Below, piece by piece: positions 19,248 to 30,379 of a DNA stretch of 64,000 nucleotides. A program made the position numbers and the translations under genes. The notes under the pieces were generated by a model. The model saw only the letters and a program-made list of their open reading frames with translations. It did not search any database and was not told the origin of the DNA. Position 1 is the first letter of the stretch. Every line of letters begins with the position of its first letter. Source of the stretch: Ceratothoa steindachneri (lineage: Eukaryota > Arthropoda > Malacostraca > Isopoda > Cymothoidae); assembly GCA_963969495.1 (NCBI GenBank), contig OZ018331.1, forward strand, positions 153,000,684-153,064,683, in the 5' to 3' direction.

Positions 19248-20057
19248 ATGGTGCTGGTACAACAACAAATATGGTGCACAAGCTCTAAAATGCTTGCAAC
19301 TGTGCACATATTTGGGCCCAGTACCTTCTTCAAATCTCAACCCTCCAGTTTTCTCACTTCACTCAACTCAACCACTTTCCCTAAATCCTCAAACTTCAAA
19401 TTCCTGCAGTCCTCTCACTCTAGTCACTCAATCACAAACTTTAAACTAAAAAGGCATAGGACAAAAGGGTCTACATCCCCTGCCTACACCTCATTTCCTC
19501 AAGTAGCTCGTCCATTTCGTATTTTTGACCCACTTTCTGAATTTTCATTCCTGGTGGACACTGGTGCTGAATGCCGTTCCATACCAATTTCCAAGGCCGA
19601 CAAAGCTTCTGCCCCTTCAGATTTAGTTCTGAAGGGAGCCAATTCGACCAATATTAGGACCTATGGAAGGCGTAACCTTCAAGTCTCACTTGGTCTCCGT
19701 CGGGTTTTTCGATGGACTTTCATCATGGCCGAGGTAGATTGTCTAATATTGGGCATCGACTTTCTTTCGGCTCACGACCTTCTGGTCGATTTTCGACAAC
19801 GCAAGCTTGTCGACCGCAAAACTCTCCTCACTGTCTCAGATTCGTACTCACCTTCTCAGAGTTCCCTCCTCTCTATTCGTCTCCCATCCACCGAGCCACA
19901 GTTTCAACGCCTCCTTCAGGAGTTTCCTGAGCTAACCCTTCCACCTTCGAAGGACAGGCCCATTAAACATAGTGTGGTGCATCGGATCGAGACAACAGGA
20001 GGTCCTGTATTTTCACGGCCACGCCGTCTAGCACCTGATAAACTCTGCAATGCGTGA
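19248..20057 (+). CDS. pol start of copy 2: protease and RT linker (269-aa open frame)
   Basis: An open frame that probably has no start codon of its own. It lies -1 to gag and overlaps it from 19248 to 19449. The protease begins near FRIFDPLSEFSFLVDTGAEC (DTG intact), continues with TYGRRNLQVSLGLRRVF and CLILGIDFLSAHDLLVDFR, and passes into LPPSKDRPIKHSVVHRIETT and the RPRRLAPDKL box that precedes RT. The stop at 20055-20057 interrupts the transition to RT. Confidence 0.8.
   Translation: MVLVQQQIWCTSSKMLATVHIFGPSTFFKSQPSSFLTSLNSTTFPKSSNFKFLQSSHSSHSITNFKLKRHRTKGSTSPAYTSFPQVARPFRIFDPLSEFSFLVDTGAECRSIPISKADKASAPSDLVLKGANSTNIRTYGRRNLQVSLGLRRVFRWTFIMAEVDCLILGIDFLSAHDLLVDFRQRKLVDRKTLLTVSDSYSPSQSSLLSIRLPSTEPQFQRLLQEFPELTLPPSKDRPIKHSVVHRIETTGGPVFSRPRRLAPDKLCNA
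19252..19449 (+). pseudogene. gag C-terminus of copy 2
   Basis: CWYNNKYGAQALKCLQLC is a CX2HX9CX3C finger with His replaced by Asn. The frame runs to TAA at 19447, one codon after TTTAAAC. It overlaps the pol frame throughout. Confidence 0.75.
19440..19446 (+). promoter_or_regulatory. Candidate -1 frameshift heptamer TTTAAAC (copy 2)
   Basis: The gag frame reads ACT-TTA-AAC-TAA and the pol frame reads TTT-AAA-CTA-AAA. The phase is exactly X_XXY_YYZ. The pol frame is -1 relative to gag. Confidence 0.6.
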
Positions 20058-20470
20058 TGAATTCCAATTCATGATTGATTCAGGCATTTGTAGGCCTTCC
20101 TCTTCTCCGTGGGCCTCTCCACTTCACATTGTGCCCAAATCCACCATGGAGTAATTCAGATCAGTTAGGGTTATACAGAGCTCTTAACGCTGTAACAATT
20201 CCTGATCATTATTCCTTGCCGTAATTAGCTGATTTTACCTCTTCTCTCCATGGTTGTGCGATTTTTTCTCGCTTGGATCTGGTTCATGCTTTCAACCAGA
20301 TCCCTATTCACCCAGATGATATCGCCATAAATCCTCTTAAGTTTCCCAGGAGGTTTTTATTATAGGAATACCCAGAGAAATTGCTTTAACAGGAGTTTTT
20401 TGTTATAGGAATGCCCAGAGGCATTGCTATATTGAGTTAAACCCCGTTTCATCTAACCAGAAAATACTTC
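20058..20470 (+). pseudogene. RT fragment of copy 2
   Basis: In two frames with stops: MIDSGICRPSSSPWASPLHI, ALNAVTIPDHYSLP, FSRLDLVHAFNQIPIHPDDI (RT finger and palm motif A region). The YxDD region is absent. Confidence 0.75.
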
Positions 20471-20494
20471 TTTGATACGGCCGACTGCACCTTT

Positions 20495-20612
20495 CCAACA
20501 TCTTCCAATTGATTTTAATGGTCCGATTCTAGTTTCCTCGCACTCGTCGCGTTATTTCTTTACAGTTGTTGATGAGTTAAGCCGATTTCCATTACCATTC
20601 CATGTCTTTTGT
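20495..20612 (+). pseudogene. Integrase catalytic-core fragment
   Basis: APFQHLPIDFNGPILVSSHS followed by SRYFFTVVDELSRFPLPF is the first-Asp segment of a gypsy integrase core of the PFERLxIDFKGP type. Only this piece is present; the second Asp and Glu are missing. Confidence 0.6.
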
Positions 20613-20697
20613 AAATAGATTTAAGATATTTTGTACATAGTGTATTTTGACAGCTAGATAGAACTTACATGGATCTTCTTTGTCTGAAAATAAATAT

Positions 20698-22277
20698 TAT
20701 GGGAACGACCCTCTCCCTTCTCTCCCAGTTGAGACACGGGACGTGACCGTAAAATATCCGGGCCAGGCACCTTGGGTCAATCTCGTAACCACAGCCCCTC
20801 GCCACTCGTCCCTATGAAAAGCATAACGGTTTGAACTGCAAGATCTCCCCGCTACGAGTGTATATTCAATTTCACCTCAAGTGCGAAATTGGAGACGCAT
20901 TTTTCTCAAGCTCAAAGGGCCAGCTGGACTAGAGGTAAGACTTGCTGAGAAAAACCGTTGGAGTAACAACTCTCCTGCGGCGCGTCCACAAGCCCTCCCC
21001 CCCCCCTCCTACCCCAGCGGGGTGACGAGGTATAAATACCAAACACTTGGGAAAAACGTCGGAGAATCAGTGAGTCAACCAGGCTACGAAGTCCCCTGCA
21101 AGAGAGGCCAGCTCATCCTCGAGCTAGTCCCTGGTTATCTTCTCGAACTTTAAGTTAACTTGTTCAAGTTCAACTTATTCTCCTCAGAGAAATCCTCCCT
21201 CCCACTATCCTCGCCCTTGAAGAAGACCCCCCACCTGAGTACAGTCTTCGCCCTTGAAAAAGACCCTCCCCCGAGTACAGTCTTCGCCCTTGAAAAAGAC
21301 CTCCCACCCCCGCTGAGTACACTCCTCGCCCTTAACGAATTCAGAAACGAAGAAGGAAAAGCTCCCCCTCGAGCCCGTTACCCGGTGGTCACACCAAACC
21401 CTAAGTTAACTTGGTTTAAGAACCAAGTTCAACTGATTCTCGTCAGACCCCCCCCCCTAACCTGGTGTATCACAAGACACCGTGATAGTCCTCGCTCGAG
21501 CCTGTCCCCCGGTGGTCACACCAAACTCTAAGTTAACTTGGTTTAAGAACCAAGTTCAACTTACTCTCGTCAGAGAGACCCCGCCTATCCTGGTGCATCT
21601 TAAAGCACCGTGATAGTCCTCGCCCTTGAAGAAGACCCTCCCCCCTCCCGAGTACCGTGTTGATCCCCATCTGCCACACTCGCCAAAGTCCCTTGTGACT
21701 GTCAAGTTATCTTGTCCGCCGCCAATCATCTGTTCGAGGCAAGCGTCAAAGAACCCACCGGATTCCTGAGGTGTCGGTGCTCATTGAGTTCAAGGTCAGA
21801 CTCAAACCCGCCGCCAGAGCAACCAAAGTATTTGAACTCCAGTAGAGACAGTTAGTATATTTTTATATTGAAGTGAGTGGTGGGTTAACCACCACTATAA
21901 TGTCAAGTAGGTCAAGTTAAAAAATCTTACTTAAAAACTTATTGAAGTCATTATTGTGTATTTAAATTCGTAGTATTTCTGTGGTTCATGTTTATTTTGT
22001 TTTTGTGTTTTAATTAAAGTTTTAGTTTGTTTTAAAGTTTTGTTTATTCTTCCTCGAATCGCTACGTTGGCACAGGGAACCTTTAAAGTTTAAAGAAGTC
22101 AAGACACAAGATAATAATAATAAAAGTCATACAAACACTCTTAGAGAGATATAACTTTAATCAAGGAGTAGTACTTAAACAACCTGTAAGTACCCACTTC
22201 TTCCATCACTCAGTGCTTCCTATACCACGACATAATTTTTTGATGTCAAGGTGTGGGGTGCTTCCTATACCACGACA
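20698..22277 (+). repeat. Solo LTR related to LTR A (5' end approximate)
   Basis: Same module order as the sense strand of LTR A: TATA-like gaggtataaatacc (about 21028), ctgcaagagaggccagctc, agctagtccctgg, gagcccgttacccggtgg. Strong hairpins are at 21384-21395 (GGTG-GTCA-CACC), 21408-21429 and 21535-21556 (AACTTGGTT-TAAG-AACCAAGTT). Internal tandem duplication of about 127 bp (21370-21620). Ends with ATACCACGACA at 22277, with an earlier copy of the same end at 22222-22232. No TSD identified. Confidence 0.65.
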
Positions 22278-22565
22278 AAAATGTTTTATATGATTAAGAC
22301 GTTCTTTACCATACTATTTTTTTTTTTTAAGTAAAGTGATATATATTTTTTACTTTATTTTTGTTTGGGGGGGGGGGGCTGGAATTTGGGCTGGTCGCTT
22401 TTTCAGCCCCATTTCATTACGTTTTTTTTTTACTCTTTGTTTAAACGTCAATTGAATAAAATAAGTATAATAAATACTTTATTGTTAATTATTAACCTAC
22501 AAAAATTAATTCATTCTGAATTTCTTTCTTCAAAACCGCTTCTTTCTCTTAACAAATGTGAATTC
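22278..22565. other. No gene seen
   Basis: A+T-rich spacer with a poly-G run (about 22368-22378). Confidence 0.5.
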
Positions 22566-22606
22566 TTCATTTTCTTCTTCTTCTTCTTCTTCTTCTTCTT
22601 CTTCTT

Positions 22607-22683
<77 letters not shown>

Positions 22684-22684
22684 C
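22566..22684. repeat. (TTC)n then (TTA)n compound microsatellite
   Basis: About 70 bp of TTC repeats run directly into about 48 bp of TTA repeats. Confidence 0.97.
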
Positions 22685-23210
22685 ATCCTCTCCATTTTTT
22701 CTTCTCTCGATCTCTTCTTCCTCTCCTACTTCTCTTCCTCTTTACGCCCTACTTCTATATATTCTATTACGTCTCTTCCATTTCGCTCATTATTTTTGTC
22801 TCCCTCTTCTTTTCCTCCTCTTCCTCCTGCCTTCTTCTTTTCTTTTCTTCTCTTTCTTATTCATTTCCTATTCTTCTTCTTCTTCTCAACTCCTCTTCTT
22901 TCTTATTCCCATCCTTTTTTTTTCTTTTCTTCTCCCGCTCTTCAATCCTTTATTCTTTTCCTCCTATATATTCTATGCTTCTCCTTTCTACTCCTCCTCC
23001 TCCTCCTCCTCTACTTCTCTTCTTCTTCTTCTTATCCTCATCCATTTCTTAAACTTCTCCTTCTACCCCTCCTCTTCTTTTTTTCACATCTTTATTCTCT
23101 TTTCAATCTCCTTTCTTCATTCTTCTTCCTCTCCTCATCCGCACCTTCCTTCTCTTATTCTCTTACTCTTATTCTTCTTCTTCTCTTCATGTATTTCTTT
23201 ATAATTTAAC
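22685..23210. repeat. Long polypyrimidine tract
   Basis: About 525 bp of almost pure C/T with many TTC and TCC runs. Long ORFs across it are low-complexity artefacts. Confidence 0.95.
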
Positions 23211-23242
23211 CCATCCCAAAATTCCCGTTCTTAAAATATATT

Positions 23243-24183
23243 TGTGAGGGAATCCCCACGTGGAAGATCTTTAGCAGAAAGGAACTCGCATCTGCAGCAG
23301 AAGGCCCGGCTAGGCCTAAAGTGGTAAGGTTACCCCCCTCCCCCCCATTCCACAAGTGGTAGCCTTGAATCGAGTCCCCCACGATTCACCTTTATGCGGG
23401 CTAAAATAGCTATGCAAGAAGATTCGAGGCCATTCGAGAGTAGAGCTGTTTCCCGCTAACCCCCAACTCCGGGGAGAGCCTCGGACATAAATAACGCTCG
23501 ACTCCCCGGAAGAGACACGGAGTTGAGAAGTCTCCCCAGACTCCAGAGGATTCCACATGGTTCCAAGTCAAGCGCTAGCAACAAAGCAAAGTGACAGCTG
23601 GACTATTTTGTGTATTTGGAATTAGCCCCAGCCAGGAGGTAATTCCACTGAACGATCGCCCCGAGTGATTTTCCCAAATTCTTTCATCAACTCCTGTCGA
23701 AGCCCTCCTTATTTCGGGTAGCTGAAATACTCTGCCCTGGACCGGAAGTTACCGCTCCCCCTTGCTTTTGGAGAACCGTAATCACTCCAACCTCCCACTC
23801 TGAAGTCCGAGTGGTCTCACCTCACGTACAGAAAACATCCGTAAGCCAACCCCCCTCCCCCCTTCAGTAACCCAATTGAGTTAACCCTCCCCCTTTCGTT
23901 TATTGATGTGATTTTTGCCCGTTAATTCTCTTAGGTAATTTTACCTTTCAATTCACTTATTAATTTTTTTGTGTAAATAAAATTATATTTTTGTACAAGT
24001 CTCTTTAAATAACCTTGAACTTTGCCATTGTCCATAATTTACCTGACCTCGTTGCACTCTCTCGTTACTCAGCCCGTCTGAACGCATGGTTTTCCGTCTC
24101 TTTTGTCGGTTCGCTTTCAAGCTATTGGTCCTCTCCCATAGATATAATATGGTATTGATATAATGTAATGTCATACCACGACA
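23243..24183 (+). repeat. Solo LTR with target-site duplication
   Basis: Starts TGTGAGGGAATCCCC, resembling the sense start of LTR A, and ends CATACCACGACA. A perfect 5-bp duplication ATATT is at 23238-23242 and 24184-24188. TATA-like cataaataac is near 23486 and a polyadenylation-like aataaaattata is near 23976. The hairpin GAATTA...TAATTC is at about 23619-23645. 941 bp, no coding sequence. Related to the A/B/C group. Confidence 0.82.
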
Positions 24184-24188
24184 ATATT

Positions 24189-24750
24189 ATTAGGGACAAA
24201 GGGAGCGATTTCTCCACTCCACATTTAGCTCTACTCGTTTTTATGTGCAAGTTTCCTTTTCCCTTTGATATAAATAAAAATTATAAAATCTATTTTAGAA
24301 ATAAATGCTAAAATTTTCTAAACTTAACCATTAAAATATTAATAATAATAATAATAATAATAATATCTTGATTTTACAAAACTGCAAAAGCATACCAGGT
24401 CATTCATTAACTAAGCAACCCCCATAGGTGGGCGTTATCACGATAACGATATTGGGTTATCGGTTATCCGATATTTTTCCCGCGTTAGCGATACATCGGT
24501 ATAGCCGATGCTTTTTGTTCCAAACTAGCGATAATCAATAATTTCATTTTTTTTGTTCCAGTTTAGCACAGGGGCGAGCCGGCGTGCATTGGAGGCAAAA
24601 ATAGGTAGGTCCGAGCTGAGAACCGAACGTATACTGAACGGAGTTAAAAAAAAAATGGGACTGCCAATTCCCCCCGCCTCATTTTTTCACTTCTATCTAA
24701 AAACCCTCCTTCCTCCTCATCATCATATGGGTGGTAGGTAATGCCTATCT
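24189..24750. other. Unassigned spacer with (AAT)n and an inverted-repeat-rich patch
   Basis: (AAT)n at about 24338-24363. Around 24430-24510, cgataac/gttatcg and gcgata/tatcgc-type short inverted repeats cluster. No ORF. Confidence 0.5.
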
Positions 24751-25010
24751 TTCAGTTGGCGTACTCGTCCGAAACAACCTCCATTCTGCTCGGTGAACGT
24801 ATCTTCTTTGCTCCTCAACTTCCGTCAGTATTTTTAACTTTATTCACTTATTCGGACCTGGAGATTCTTCGCACCTCTGCCCACTTAAGGGCTGCCGGGT
24901 ACCTAGTGCCATTTAGTTTGAGTACTTCATGCGTTCCTTAAGCACAATTAAGTACCCCAGTGGCTTGCTAGACCTATCCAGCGGGCCATTTTTCTGTCCC
25001 TTAGCCTTTG
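24751..25010. repeat. Dispersed repeat, copy 1
   Basis: Clearly similar to 37008-37255 (shared gaaacaacctccattctg, ttctttgctcctcaacttcc, gggctgccg). No ORF, TIR or tail recognised. Family unknown. Confidence 0.8.
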
Positions 25011-25045
25011 GATGCATCATGGATCTGACCGCAAGGCAGTGGTAT

Positions 25046-26104
<1,059 letters not shown>

Positions 26105-26435
26105 AATGATGTCCAAACTAGTTTAATTATCTTCCATTCATTCAATCGTAATAATAAATTAATTTTCACCGTCAGGTGTTGCATTTTTTCGGACCACGCA
26201 GTTCAATTTTTTCTCGCGTGGACTTTCATTTTCGACACGTGCTCGTTTCTCAATACTAAGTTCACCTTAACATCCTTAAGTCCTCCCTTAGCAATTTCAT
26301 AGAATTAATTATCAATACAGTAATAAGGACAAAGAGTGATCAAAATTCGATTCTTTTTTTTCAATTTTTTTTTTACCTTCAAGCAGATGAATTGGATTTG
26401 TGCATATACACATACACATTTTCAATATGTTATAA
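26105..26435 (+). other. Leader between 5' LTR and gag of copy 3
   Basis: No ORF. Immediately after the LTR is atgatgtccaaactag, where a primer-binding site is expected; I could not assign a tRNA. Confidence 0.5.
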
Positions 26436-27735
26436 ATGGATTATGACGGAGCCCCAACTTCGGGCACAGTTACAACCACCCAAGCATCTTCCCCAGTAAC
26501 AACAATGACCTATTCAACCACTTTCGCAAGCGTTCTCTCGCATTCGCCTCCCACTCCCTCTATGGGTCAGCTGCCACCATTCAACTCACAAAATCCCATT
26601 GGCTGGTGGTAAATGGTGGAGCTCATCCTTCAACACCAGGCAGTTCCTGAGGACCATATAACGATCGCCGTAGCCCTGAAATTACCTCTAAGTATCTTTT
26701 CCATTTTTAAGAATATTTTGCTGGATGGGGTAATTGCTGATTCTTGGGTTAGGTTCAAGAGGGCGTTCAAAGAGCAATTTGGGAGATCGCAAATAGAGGA
26801 CCTGCGGATCCTTCTCGATATGCAGGAAATGGGGGGACAGGCGTCCCACGCATTTTTTTAACCATCTCAAAGCTCTTGCACATGCCAAAGGAGCACAGCT
26901 AGACCTACTCGAGCCACTCATAACTGAGATATTCATGCGTGGAATGCCAGATCAAATTAAGCCCCTTCTTTTAATGTCCTCCCCATCGAACGTAGAGAAT
27001 GTGGCAGAGGCGGCTGACGCCCTGTATAACAACCCTTTCATCAACTGGGGAAATGCAGGCCATGGGTCGTTTAGCGATGTAAATAAACTCTCACATGTAT
27101 CCATTTATCAGGTTAAGTCACCGGCCGGAGCTCCTTACAACCGGCCAGGACTCCTTCAAGATGAATCATCCCAGGTTTCGGGTCTTTTATCCGTTCTGGA
27201 GAGGATTGAAATGGATATTCGTGCCCTAAAGGTGCGAACGGGTCTTCACCGGGAGCAACATCGTGAGCAGGACGGAGGAGTCAGACGTCGTTCCTCCTCC
27301 CGAAAAAGGCAAACCCAACGAGGGAATCCTAGCACAAGAGGTGAGGCGCAGCATGTTCATTTTCAACATAGGCCTAATTCCCCCTATCCTGACAACTCTC
27401 AGGGTAGCTGCTGGTACCACTCTAATTATGGAAGCAACACTGTCCGCTGTACTCAGCCTTGCAATTTTTACCATGTATTAATTCATGCCTACAACTTTAA
27501 CCCTCATTCTAGTCGTGTTGCTCATGCTACTATATTTCAACCTTCAGGCTTTTGCTGGTACCACCTCAAGTTTGGTGCAAGAGCAGAAAAATGCTCAAAA
27601 CCATGCTCGTACCATCAAAATCCTCAATCTCAACCTACCCTAACTTCACCACCTCAAATACTACAAACCTCCACGGTGTCTCGTACCCAAATTTCACATT
27701 CATCACAGGTAACTTTAAACGGAATTTGCAAGTGA
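26436..27735 (+). pseudogene. gag of copy 3
   Basis: ATG at 26436 opens 58 codons (MDYDGAPTSGT...) ending NPIGWW, then an in-frame TAA at 26610. Reading resumes at 26613 (MVELILQHQAV) with capsid-like sequence to about 26861. A frameshift leads to the 266-codon segment from 26935. Two CHCC fingers (CX2HX9CX3C) follow: CWYH at 27409-27420 and CWYH at 27553-27564, exactly 48 codons apart. This finger type is characteristic of the CsRn1/Kabuki branch of Ty3/gypsy. Ends at TGA 27733-27735, five codons after TTTAAAC. Confidence 0.85.
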
Positions 27736-28229
27736 TACGTGGGTCTGTCACCTCTGCAACCTCATCCCTTCGTCAGGTTGATCATCCCTTTAGCGTTCAC
27801 GACCCACTCTCTGGTTTCTCCTTCATGGTTGATACTGGCACTCAATGCAGTGTCATTCCATCCTTTTCAGTCGAGAAAGCTTGCCCCCCTTCTGATTTAG
27901 TCCGTAAAGCTTCCAATTTATCGGACATAATGACTTATGGGAGGCGTATCCTCGAGCTCTCTCGCGCGTTGCGTCGTGTTTTCCCATGTGCCTTCATCGT
28001 CGCTGACGTCGACATGCCAATTTTGGGCCTCGACTTTCTTTCCGCTAATGACCTCTTGGTAGATTCTCGTCACTGCAAGCTCGTCGACAGAACCACGACA
28101 CTAACTGTTGATGGTTTATTCTTTCCTTTCACCAGCTCTCTCCTCTCTGTTCGTCTCCCTGCAACTGCTCCCCTTCCCCTTCCAGCAACTCATGCGCGAG
28201 TTCCCAAGCCTCTGTCTGCCTCCTTCTAA
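27552..28229 (+). CDS. Protease segment of pol, copy 3
   Basis: An open frame -1 to gag, probably expressed only by frameshifting, so its upstream limit is not a true start. Protease motifs: FSVHDPLSGFSFMVDTGTQC (DTG), SDIMTYGRRILELSRALRRV, MPILGLDFLSANDLLVDSR. A one-base shift near 28190 moves the reading into FPSLCLPPSKDKTTKHKK, the pre-RT linker. The deletion junction follows at about 28255. Confidence 0.8.
   Translation: MLVPPQVWCKSRKMLKTMLVPSKSSISTYPNFTTSNTTNLHGVSYPNFTFITGNFKRNLQVIRGSVTSATSSLRQVDHPFSVHDPLSGFSFMVDTGTQCSVIPSFSVEKACPPSDLVRKASNLSDIMTYGRRILELSRALRRVFPCAFIVADVDMPILGLDFLSANDLLVDSRHCKLVDRTTTLTVDGLFFPFTSSLLSVRLPATAPLPLPATHARVPKPLSASF
27714..27720 (+). promoter_or_regulatory. Candidate -1 frameshift heptamer TTTAAAC (copy 3)
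   Basis: The gag frame reads ACT-TTA-AAC-GGA-ATT-TGC-AAG-TGA. Slippage by -1 at TTA-AAC continues as TTT-AAA and then CGG-AAT-TTG in the pol frame, which leads into the protease. Confidence 0.65.
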
Positions 28230-28254
28230 GGACAAAACTACTAAGCACAAAAAG

Positions 28255-28810
28255 GTGCGATTCCACTCGCACATCCTTGCAACTTTCCATCGATCAGCTT
28301 AAACCCGCTTTCATAGAGGCCATTCATCTGGAACAGCCACTACCTTTCTCTTCCACTAATATAGGTCCAGTGGCTATCCCAGCCTACCTTTCGCACCCAA
28401 CTATTCCTTCAACACTTCCGAACCAACTAACTCCACTTCCGAACCCTTCTTCGGCTCTTTCAAATCAAATTGCAACTCTTCCTCCCACCACTTTCCTCTC
28501 AAACCCTCCGCCAACCATATCTACACCCCCCAATTTTTTTTCCCAACTGCTACCGCCTCCCTTTTTGTTGCAGGACAACTATACAGCAGCTGGAGAACAC
28601 CAAGCGACCAACGCGTTACTCTCGATTGTCGCCTTTTCGGGAGGTCCAGAACACTCGTCACTCAACGCTCCGGTCCTCGCTCGCGACAATCTCCCGCATA
28701 AATGGAGTGGCCCTACTAATCGCCACCTGACCCACAATCCGAGTCAGCGAATTGGCACTATAACCAGTTCTGGATGCGTTGTAAGGAAGCCTCGCCGCTA
28801 TATAGACTAA
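28255..28810 (+). pseudogene. C-terminal end of pol (post-integrase tail), copy 3
   Basis: TRTSLQLSIDQLKPAFIEA is the SIDRLKPAF motif that follows the integrase core in Ty3/gypsy. A Pro/Ser/Thr-rich tail comes next, and the ORF ends TSSGCVVRKPRRYID, the usual terminal TRSGRxVRxPxR signature. It is joined directly to the protease-RT linker, so about 2.5 kb of RT, RNase H and integrase are missing. There is no independent start codon. Confidence 0.75.
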
Positions 28811-28849
28811 GATTTTATGTTTGTGAGCTTTCCCTCGGTGGGGTAGTAT

Positions 28850-28894
28850 TGTAGCGGTCTATACCCCTACAAGTGGAAATATTTAATCATAACA

Positions 28895-28969
<75 letters not shown>

Positions 28970-29807
28970 CATAGTTTCAACAAGGGTCGGTAACCATAAC
29001 TTAAATCACGTGATTGGTACGCCCGATCTCTCGAGTGTCTTCAAATAAAATCACATGCTCATTAATTCACTTTGCTCGGCTCATCATAAGCAGGTCTGTA
29101 ATATTAGAATTTTAATTTTTAGCTAAATATGTCCAAAAAGAATCTCGAATTAATGCGTGATTCTTGTATCATTTACAGACCCTCCCAACTCCATTATAAT
29201 CTATTTATATACTCTATTTATTTAATATATTTATGTATCCAGATTACAATCGATTTATGTATCCAATTTAATCCATACAATCTATTTATACCAATATTTA
29301 TACATATCAATCTATTTAAAATTTACCCCATCTATTTAATATTGACCCAATCCATTTAACTATATAATCTATTTGCTCATATAATTTATTTATCAATCTA
29401 TATAAATATTTATCATACATATATAATATTTCCTCATTTAACATTCAACTATAATCTAATTAATATTTGTTAATCTAATTATCAATCATCATATGTGTAC
29501 TCTAATTCTCATTAACTCATGCGAAGTTAATTCCCCCGCATAAAATTCAATCCAATCGTAAACTGTATAATTTCACTTTTTGATCATAACTGTTAATTCC
29601 CTAATATATATTTTTCGTATCTCTTTGTTTTAATACACATATTCCCACGACGTTGCCGATTTAGGCCTAACGAAATTTCGTTTGCAAATTTAGACTTCCC
29701 GTTTGCAATTAACTTCATTCCTTTGATTAACAAAAATATAGGTTTGGGGTTTTATTGTGACCTGAGCTATCTTGTGTATTGGCGCAATAATCACCTAACG
29801 ACCTATA
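28850..29807 (+). repeat. 3' LTR of copy 3
   Basis: Starts TGTAGCGGTCTATAC right after the purine-rich gtggggtagta tract. (AT)n at 28896-28965. Ends CCTATA. Contains a short extra duplication (aatcgatttatgtatccaat, about 29248-29270) not in the 5' LTR. Confidence 0.88.
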
Positions 29808-29813
29808 CTGGTA

Positions 29814-30374
29814 AAGAGGCTTATTTAAAGACAGCATTATATCGCCTTAATATAATGTCGTCATAGGACTCATTTATATTTTGTTTGAGGTGTTGGTTAC
29901 CAGTCCATACCTTCTACTTCCTGCTGACATTACTGTTCTGTGGTCCGCGACTATTTATTCGTCAAGTTGAAGCTTGCTTATTTTACAGATACCCATCATA
30001 TCTGATGGACGTTCTAGGTAGCCTATAGATCGGCCCCTGAATATACTGCTGAATATATTTAGGAGCGTGGAGCGACGGGTAAACTCATCTGTTTGCCACT
30101 ATATAATAACCTTTATTTATTTCAAAAAATCCCGTTCTAAAAATAAAGTTATGAACACATATTTTTAGCTGAGATATTGCGAGGGTTTTTTTATGAAAAC
30201 CGTCAAATTAATCCCAAACACCCTATATATCGAATATTCAAATTATATTTACATTCCTATATCTTTCCCAAGTATAATCTATCTTCATTATCTAAATATA
30301 TTCTCCTATGTATATGCATCGCCTATTTCCAGAATATTTTCTCTTTCTAAATGTATCTTAGCTTCTCATTCTTT
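29814..30374. other. No gene seen
   Basis: A+T-rich spacer between copy 3 and element B. No repeat or ORF supported. Confidence 0.5.
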
Positions 30375-30379
30375 ATGCG

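Larger units (their letters stand above)
19200..20640 (+). mobile_element. CsRn1-like Ty3/gypsy, copy 2 (fragment)
   Basis: Contains the gag end with a damaged CHCC finger, a conserved gag/pol overlap, protease, the start of RT and a short integrase-core piece. No LTRs. The RT-to-integrase distance is far too short, so the middle is deleted or a second element is joined. Confidence 0.85.

Noticed and set aside
22365..23204. 279-aa and overlapping ORFs rich in Phe/Leu/Ser
   Set aside because: Product of TTC/TTA microsatellite and a polypyrimidine tract; low complexity only.
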